Positions 57,127-64,000 of a stretch of 64,000 nucleotides of DNA are shown piece by piece. The stretch comes from Parelaphostrongylus tenuis. Taxonomy: Eukaryota; Nematoda; Chromadorea; Rhabditida; Metastrongylidae. The stretch covers positions 62,001-126,000 of the forward strand of contig JAHQIW010006012.1 in NCBI GenBank assembly GCA_019055375.1, written 5' to 3'. A program made the translations under genes and the position numbers. The notes under the pieces are model-generated. The model did not search any database. It was not told the origin of the DNA and saw only the letters and a program-made list of their open reading frames with translations. The first letter of the stretch is position 1. Each line of letters begins with the position of its first letter.

Positions 57127-58300
57127 TTGGGGCTGTTTCAAGTCATACGGATATACTGATTGATTTTTTATATCCCGATTTTTTGTTAATAGATACTATA
57201 TTGGGAGTCACGTACGGATTTTGTTATCTCCCACTTTACCTTTGTTTGCCCACAATGTGATTGAGTTGGATTGCTTCCATAAGCAGGTCTTCCATTTTCC
57301 ACATTGCAGTTGTTACAAAGAGCCAAATCTGAATAAACCAGTTTGTAGCCATGCAAAAGCTCGACATTACTTATAGCCTTATTAACATTCGCATGGTGGG
57401 AGTGAAAGGGTTATGACCACAAGGAGAGACGCATGTTACACGTTATTTCCACTTTAGCTAGTTTTTTGATGCCCAGAACTTTCAGTTTCCCAATCGTTTG
57501 ATCCACATTTTGCACAATTTAAGACTGTTTAAAGTACCTTTCTGTAGTTTCAAAGACAGGTTATGTGTGAATAATCCGTACTCGTAACTGTATGGCCTTT
57601 ATCATCTTCACTTCTTTCGTCCAGCATTTATATGCAGATATCGTCGAGTTCGCACCTTGGGTTTGGTTACTCCGAGGAAAGCTGATGCCTGCTTTAGTAT
57701 CCTGGATTGAAAGACATGGTGAGGAATCACTGTTCTTGATTCCATGTAGGCTCTATACTTACGGTTATTAATTTTTAGCAAGCAGGGAGTATTTGCGAAA
57801 TTTCTGTGGCACCTATGCTCTTCCCTTTCATGTTGCTTCAAACTCCTTCTCTTTCCATATCGATAAAGATTGTTCTCTGCTACACACATCTGATGTTGGA
57901 AACCATTTATATTACGAGCAAAGCAGAAGAAATCTAGCGCAGCAGAAGTAATTTGTCTCAAGGATCTTAATTCTAGATGCTCCTAGGTCTTAATTGGTCA
58001 ACGTACAAAATTTATCTTGAAACTTGTAATCTTACACAAAACACCATTGAACAACTTTCAGCAGCATTACCGTAGTTTTGCATCGGATCCTCGACTTTGT
58101 GTCACCCCAATATGTTATGGCACTCTTGAAAACGGACTCGTTTCATGCGAGTTGTTCATTTCACTTGACGACAATTCCTTGATTATCTCCTTTCGAAATA
58201 GCATATTCATGCGAAGAATGTCGCTGTCAGGTTCGAAGGTATGGATTGATACTGGCATTGAGTGAATTTCATCTTTTGTTTAAAACGATGTGATCGGTTT
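57127..58300. repeat. Segment shared with 8385-9480
   Basis: It follows the same order as the 8.4-9.5 kb block. The two minus and plus open frames here (57608-57961, 58017-58265) are not kept in the other copy. Confidence 0.55.
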
Positions 58301-58534
58301 CTGTATATTTAAGGAGTAGATCTCCGAGAAACTGACTAACGAAAAGACACTCTGCAACTGCCGAGGCTGGTAGGCCGAACATACGTTTATTGCACTGTAT
58401 AAGTGTTTATTGCACGTTTATTGCACTTTATTGCCATAACAGATCACATTCATGGCTCAAAAATGATTATCACGCGTATTGAAATTTGAGTGTACTCTCA
58501 AGAAACACTAGAAACAATGGTGCATACGTGAGCC

Positions 58535-58535
58535 A

Positions 58536-58581
<46 letters not shown>
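58535..58581. repeat. (AT)n microsatellite
   Basis: This is an almost perfect alternating AT run of about 45 bp, self-complementary and prone to length errors in assembly. Confidence 0.95.
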
Positions 58582-58584
<3 letters not shown>

Positions 58585-58799
58585 TCTTATAAATGAATGT
58601 CTTCAGTCATATCCTCATGTTTAGGCAAACTGTGTAATTGTCTTATTGTAGGGTATATTGCAGAGAAATGAGCCAGTCTGAAAGCTGAAGGGATGGCTGT
58701 ATTGGTCTCCCTCCTGACATCGATTCACTTTCGTTGCGGTACAATATAGTACTGGACTGCCCCACATTTATTTCACATTATTGCTAGATTAAGTTCCCT

Positions 58800-59270
58800 T
58801 TTCTCTACAAAACTGGCTATTCATAAATGACTGTGATATGTTGGAGAATGTTCTGGCAGCTGGACAACCACTTGAACACTGTCGTCATATCATCGTTCGC
58901 CATCTAAATGAAATAGGTTACCGCAAAAAGATGTTTCGATGTACACCATGCATTTACCGACTGCCTTATAATGCAAAGTCATCAGACTACATTCTAAAGA
59001 ACTGGGCTGGCCAAGGTACCACAACTACAGTGAGAACCCTGATGCTACTCCATTGGATAGCATCTTTCCCAAGCTCCTGAAGCAGCATTTGAGGCACAAA
59101 AACTCAAGAACCACAGCCACCCTCAAAACTGACCTCATCAAATTCCTTGCACGCTAGTCTCATTCTTTTTGGAAGGAAGGCATTCACTCTTTTTCCAACA
59201 AAAGATTGCGTATCATTGATCATAGCAACGAATTTGCTGTTAGTTAGTTTATTTCTTTGAATAAGTGACA
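58800..59270 (+). pseudogene. Internally deleted mariner relic, copy 3 (best preserved)
   Basis: An open frame from 58838 reads HIIVRHLNEIGYRKKMFR, which corresponds to the mariner helix-turn-helix end. It goes directly into NAKSSDYILKNWAG, equivalent to 'NARPHTAKVV..TL..LGW' of the C-terminal third. Downstream pieces in other frames give KQHLRHKN, LKTDLIKFLA and FWKEGI. The catalytic core is absent. The joined arrangement is the same in all three copies. Confidence 0.7.
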
Positions 59271-60580
59271 ACTGAGCCAACAAAAGTGTCGAAATGCCAA
59301 AGAAACATGGAATAACGCAATATATCCAGAAAAAACCAACTTTGATCTGACCTCGGCATAAGTAATTAATCATTCTTGCATTATTAGGCTGATACGAGGT
59401 TTTTACATGTATATTCGGTTGAGATCTTGGCATCCCTGTCTTTAGTGTCGCATTATTCCACGCGATGGCCCACCGGTGAATTTTCATTCATGCTTTGCCG
59501 GTATTCGTTAAATTATCGAATAGAATCTAGAAAAATGCTAGAAAATTCAGATTCAAGTCCATTTCATATATCGGAGAGTAGGCAAAGAACCGACTGACAA
59601 TGTTTATCAACGGTATAACGATCTATTCTGTATAATGGAGTCGTCCAACAGGTTTTTCTGAATTGTGAAGTGAGTAATTCATGTGACACCCTCTCATGGT
59701 CTTCGCCCGCCACACCATCTGCGCTTTATCGGAAATCGAGTGTTTTGAAAACTTTAAGAAAACGAATTATGTGTGTAATATTAGAACGTGAAATTGACTA
59801 TAAAATTACTACCGCCCTCTCCGGTACTTTCAAAGTTAATCCTTCGGAGGTTACTGGTCCCGAGAGTGTTAGAATAGCTTACAATGTCAACTACCTCTTA
59901 AATTTACTAGAGCAAGCACTCAGAGTTTATCACTGGTTTTTGTGTTTTAACAGCTTTTTAACACTTCATTAAAATAAATGTGATAAGACCTAATGAATCT
60001 CTTGCAAGGAAGCGTTCAGAATCTCTTGAACGACTACACTCTTATTTATCATTTTGGGAATTTTTTATGAGACAAGAGGCCGATCATCATGAAAATCGCC
60101 AGTTCGCAAGATCAAATGTTGTCATCTTCGTTGATACTCACCAACTTCCATTATGTATATGAGTAACACCTATAAAAGCGAAGACATTCATTGGCATCAA
60201 TTTTAGAGCATCCAAAACGTAAATGCCTGCACATAGGATTTAGTCACTTCGCTATAGACGAATGAGTGAATTTCTAGCTGACACTCCAAAGCGACGACGC
60301 TGTAAAATCATCCAGCTACTATTCCAAACCTTATAATATTATTCATTTCGCAGCATAAATTGAGCCAGTAAAAATGTATGTGGAAAACTCTCAGATACTT
60401 TTCAAGTAAAGTAGTAACCACAAGTTCATCACATTGTGCATTTCTATATAATTTACTGCTCCACACTGATTGTTCAACACCCATATGGTTGCTAGGTTAT
60501 TGATAGTGAGTGTATTGTCACAATGAACATCGATTGGATAAAAATGGTTGTCTTGATAATATCACAGTTCACTTTCAATT
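59271..60580. other. 3' flank of secreted gene copy 3; no gene
   Basis: It is alignable with 10100-11400. The open frames 59670-59972 and 59980-60162 have counterparts in copy 1 (10617-10990) only through shared non-coding sequence, with different breaks. Confidence 0.45.
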
Positions 60581-62862
60581 TCAGCTGACAGTGACCGCTA
60601 CCGTATAAAAATGCGAACCAAACGTACCCGATCTTAACATTCGAAGCGCTCTGTCCACGATATTTTGCCACATCGACCTCGACCAATTAGCCATGATGAT
60701 GTTCGTAGTCTATATAGAATTACTTATTATAGAATTATTTCTTTATAAAACAAAGCTGTGCAAATAAGAAAGCCGTCCAAACCGTGAGAGTTCCTGAGAG
60801 GGACAAGTGTTTGGCGTCGATAGCCCTTGCAACTTCGTGACACATCTTTTTCACATTTCCCGCCTCCAATGGGCAAATTCCCGTCACCGCGTTACCAACG
60901 ATAATACAGCTTTCCAAGGCAATCTCTGCAAAAAGCTATAAGTCTTAGACACGCTTCTTCTTTTATGCAATAGACAACATGAAAAATCTAAAACAATGTC
61001 GAACACTACTAATCTTCTACTCTTCAATAACTACGAACTTTTAATTGTTAGCACACTGAATACTATATCATTCTCAATATAAAATATGTGTAACACTGGA
61101 AATGATGGTGTCCATTAGAAGAATTTTGATATTATGGCTCTTTGATAGTTTTCCTGAAACTCTGAAATATTTCATAATAAGTTTGTGAAAAATATGTGAA
61201 AAATACCTTTGTTTGCAAAAGAAAAATAATTACAGCTCTGCTATTGAATGCCCCTTATGATTCGGATTGAAATCTGCTAAATGGATGTCCAAAACTGATG
61301 ACCTACGCTCATCTTCTGGTTTGAGAAGGCTGTGGCATTGCAATGGTTCGTAAGTGGTAATAACTTGAAACTGACCCAGAATGTTGGAGATCATAAAATC
61401 AGGTAAGAGCGCTCTTCGACCTTCAATTTCGAGAACATCGACGACCTGAAAAACTAAATCTTTTTCACTATTTCGAAGAATGGATTTGAAGTGTTTTCAT
61501 TCGGCATAACTGAGGGGTTGCATGCGAAGTAAGCTCCAAAAGGCTGGAGATCTGTGAAAAAATGCGGCTCATTTCTTACGGCTTTTCAGAATTCACGAAA
61601 AAGATTGAAATGCCTGAATTATAAACTCACTGTTTGCATTGCAAAACGTTGTGCAAATGCCTGTACAGCACCCGCGCTGGTTGCAATACCAGGGACTCGG
61701 GTAGAGATTGCGTTGATATTTGTGTAAATAGCGATAACAGGTAAGTTGCTGGGCCCGCTGGCAGCGAAGGTCCTAGTGCTCGTTGCAATAAAATTTCATG
61801 GTTTTTTGTAGTGACTGGTTGTAAATTAAATTATTAAGCACTTCCAGAACCGGTTCTCCTCGTCATTACATTCAATAACACTTTCTTTTCATAATTTAGC
61901 TAGAAACCACGTGGTTGAAAAATAAACTTTATTCGGCCGATATTTTCATGTCGATCGTCCACAAATATTCGCTTTTGTTGTCGTTCGAGTCAACTCTTTT
62001 TCGGTGGAGTACCGTCGGAATGGAAAACCTCACTCGGAAGTGCTCATTGACATGGAATTGTTCTTATAAATAATGTTTCTAAATTGAATGTTTTAGAAAT
62101 CTCCTTTGAGAACATCGATGTATTTTGGGAACTGTTGCAAGCCTTTTCAAGGTTTGGCATGTCACTAGCATATGTACATTTCGGCAATCTCTCAGAATAT
62201 ATCGATGATCTCATGTGACATTCTCAAGCAGCAGACTGAGGATGAATATCTATGTAACCGGTAACAACCGCATGCTATTGAAATTGAAAAGGCTCAGACA
62301 ACATTTCACTTTCTCAAGTCGTGACATGTTGTCATTTGAACCACTATCAACCTAAAACTATCGCTGGCAACTTGGGTGGCAGTCATTTTGCACACGATAA
62401 CATCGCTAAGTAAAATTTTTTATCCAAGAAATGTTCCTTTGAAGGAAATTGGACGTGCACAACAACGAATACGAAGACTACAACGAGGGCGGTCGACAGT
62501 GGACAATGCAATCTAATCATGGGCTCCGAGAAAACGAAGACTCCAAAACGTTAGCCCATTAAAGTTCATCTATAAACTCCTGGTGTCAGCTGAATCATAA
62601 AAGTTACAGAACTGAAAAAACATCCTAGCTTTATCTTTCTTCTTACATAGAACTTTTTACATAGAATTAAAAACCCTGCCTATAACTAGCGCAGACTGAA
62701 AAATAATTAAAATGATAGAGTGCTAGCATGTTCATTCTGTCTTAGAGATTCTAACCAGTCTAAAGAATGGGAGTATTTGTAGCTACCATAACAATTCCTA
62801 TTCCATTACTTTGACCTCCAGTAATTCACTCCACATCAAAACACGGTTGAGATGAGACTACG
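60581..62862 (-). pseudogene. Secreted family copy 3, pseudogene
   Basis: Exons 5 (60581-60709), 4 (60783-60925), 3 (61307-61445) and 2 (61631-61782) remain open. They read, for example, NIIMANWSRSMWQNIV, ESCIIVGNAVTGIC, LLPDFMISNILGQFQV and TFAASGPSN. The exon 3 donor has moved six bases, to GTAGGT. The exon 2 acceptor is changed from TTGCAG to TTGCAA, which removes the AG. Exon 1 is reduced to 62810-62862: its frame is broken and the signal-peptide and start region is missing, replaced by PLE sequence from 62863. A functional secreted product is therefore unlikely. Loss may have begun with either lesion. The open late exons suggest that inactivation is fairly recent. Confidence 0.82.
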
Positions 62863-62980
62863 CCTGGGTGTTCGGATGTGGTTGAGCGGCACATTATCTC
62901 AATTAAGTATTTGAGAACTAACATCTTCCTGATTACTTCTTCAAGCCAAACACTAAGTCTTACAATGAACTTTACTTGAC

Positions 62981-63014
62981 AGCTGACGTTTTGGCGGTTC
63001 GCCTTCTTCAGCCC
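62981..63014 (-). ncRNA. Degenerate hammerhead-like motif
   Basis: The minus strand has CTGAAGA and GGCG-AAC-CGCC, but the essential GAAA is AAAA and stem I is altered. Probably inactive. Confidence 0.35.
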
Positions 63015-63372
63015 GAAGGACAGGTTGTCACGAATCCAATCAGTCAAACACCTTCATTACTCCTCTAGAAAAAACCACGAGACCCAGTGAAAATAAAAAA
63101 ATCAAAAAATAAAAAATCAAAAATCACAAATCAATTAAAAAAATTCTACAAGAATAAGAAATATATAATAAAATAGTATAATACTAATAATAAGAAAATC
63201 ACCAAATCAACTTCTTTTCGAATGAGATTAGTACAACTATAAAACGCTGTTTGAAAAGAGCGGGATTAGAGCAATCGGTAGCCATTATAGAAATACCCCC
63301 GAATACTCTAAAACGCCGGCTAGATTGCAACCGCTTATATAACCATCTCTGTATAACGAAAGATTGTAAAAC

Positions 63373-63606
63373 ATGAACGTAGGTACAGTCTACCTAATCT
63401 CTTGCAAAGCGTGTAGCGATAAATATATTGGCGAAACGGGTAGGCCGCTCTATGCCCGCATAGAAGAACACCTAACTGACAAACGCCTCAATAGACGGAA
63501 TACCCCGCTAGGGACGCATAGAGAACAAACACACGACGGAGATGATTTTGAGATCGAAGTCACCATCTCTGCGCAGAAACAAAAACATCAGCGCGAAAGA
63601 TCTTAG
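63373..63606 (+). pseudogene. PLE GIY-YIG endonuclease region with intact motif
   Basis: The frame reads TVYLISCKACSDKYIGETGR, then PLYARIEEHL and TPLGTHREQTHDGDDF, the PLE-type GIY-YIG domain. Both halves are conserved here (VYL...KYIG), unlike the array (ENIG) and the 46.6 kb copy (KYID). A frameshift near 63600 separates it from the C-terminal tail, which continues to about 63690 (AFWISRTNPTINCKEECLVI). The RT part is absent, so this copy is not autonomous. Confidence 0.85.
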
Positions 63607-63911
63607 AAGCGTTTTGGATTAGTAGGACCAATCCAACCATAAACTGCAAGGAGGAATGTCTCGTTATCACTCGTGGTTCAAATCAGTAAATAAGACTGTT
63701 GTTTTGATGAGTAGGGTGCATTACGAGACTATGTGATTTCCTTCCGGTGATCTCCACTCGAATCACTCAGTGGAACACATATATAAAGCGGTGAGCATGT
63801 TGAGAGTTGAATTTGTGCTTAACTGCAATTGAAATCTGGGTCTGGCGATTTTTTCCAAAGGAGTAATGAATGTGTTTGACTGATTGGATTGCGGACAATT
63901 TGACCTTTCCA

Positions 63912-63946
63912 GGCTCTGAAGAAGGCGAACCGCCGAAACGTTAGCG
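63912..63946 (+). ncRNA. Hammerhead-ribozyme-like motif (plus-strand pseudo-LTR)
   Basis: The plus strand reads GGCT-CTGAAGA-A-GGCG-AAC-CGCC-GAAA-CGTT-AGCG, followed by caaataaag. Stem I has three pairs and stem II four. The cleavage triplet would be GTT. Confidence 0.55.
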
Positions 63947-64000
63947 TCAAATAAAGTTTATTGTAACACCTCGTGTTTGGCATAGAGAAGTAAATCACGA

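Larger units (their letters stand above)
62863..64000 (+). mobile_element. Penelope-like element with inverted pseudo-LTRs, runs to window edge
   Basis: The left side (about 62940-63060) holds a pseudo-LTR piece in minus orientation with a damaged hammerhead motif. The right side (about 63700-63990) holds the pseudo-LTR in plus orientation with an intact motif. Between them, on the plus strand, is a 5'-truncated coding end starting at about 63240 (LKRAGLEQSVAIIEIPPNTL). It belongs to the same lineage as 46338-47762. A very A-rich stretch at 63080-63200 separates the left pseudo-LTR from the coding part. The element interrupts exon 1 of secreted gene copy 3. Confidence 0.82.

Noticed and set aside
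58838..59080. Open frame of 80 codons as an intact small gene
   Set aside because: Its sequence is two non-adjacent mariner pieces joined, and the other two copies are broken.

Overview
The window looks like nuclear DNA of a strongylid (clade V) nematode, probably a hookworm or close relative. It is AT-rich and intron-rich, with no bacterial-type operons, and short 57-58 bp introns occur in the one gene family with good models. It is crowded with nematode-type transposons: an RTE-clade LINE whose protein reads like the endonuclease/reverse transcriptases abundant in hookworm genomes, Penelope-like elements (PLEs), mariner relics and a tRNA-derived SINE. Species cannot be fixed from sequence alone. 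Most of the window is non-coding or decayed.

The only apparently intact host genes are two copies of a small secreted-protein gene on the minus strand, at 11412-13722 and 33934-36206. I built five-exon models for them (222 and 221 codons, N-terminal hydrophobic segment, conserved cysteines). A third copy at 60581-62862 is a pseudogene: one splice acceptor is lost and exon 1 is cut off by a PLE. The three copies sit in long homologous segments (about 7.9-16.3 kb, 30.8-38.6 kb and 56.6-62.9 kb) that also share an internally deleted mariner relic and other blocks.

The second host signal is the splicing factor PRPF6/prp-6. Decayed exon clusters lie at 7900-8384, 22068-22780, 49599-53690 and 56632-57126, all on the plus strand. 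Each has frameshifts, stops or lost splice sites, so all are treated as pseudogene pieces spread by segmental duplication. No functional prp-6 is in the window.

Mobile DNA region by region: inverted-repeat arms at about 2.85-6.26 and 17.43-20.8 kb enclose secreted-gene copy 1. RTE relics lie at 16.46-17.46, 24.37-25.31, 25.93-26.16 and 38.09-38.55/45.13-45.40 kb. A nearly complete RTE element occupies 27.38-30.75 kb, with an 855-codon endonuclease-RT frame followed by three single-base frameshifts. A PLE array fills 38.55-45.13 kb: two head-to-tail units with a period of about 3045 bp, pseudo-LTRs carrying hammerhead-ribozyme-like motifs, one inverted pseudo-LTR end, and a 11-12 bp target duplication. 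It lies inside an RTE relic, and the paralogous relic at 24.4-25.3 kb shows the empty site. Further PLE fragments lie at 20.8-21.3, 46.3-47.8 and 62.9-64.0 kb. SINE copies lie at 21.8-22.06, 22.95-23.06, 49.47-49.60, 50.83-51.11 and 54.20-54.50 kb.

The genes do not form a pathway. The window reads as a transposon-rich, repeatedly duplicated locus in which a small secreted-protein family has expanded while carried-along gene pieces decayed. The points most worth following are the secreted family, the PLE array with its ribozyme-like motifs, and a possible second ribozyme-like motif in intron 1 of the secreted genes.
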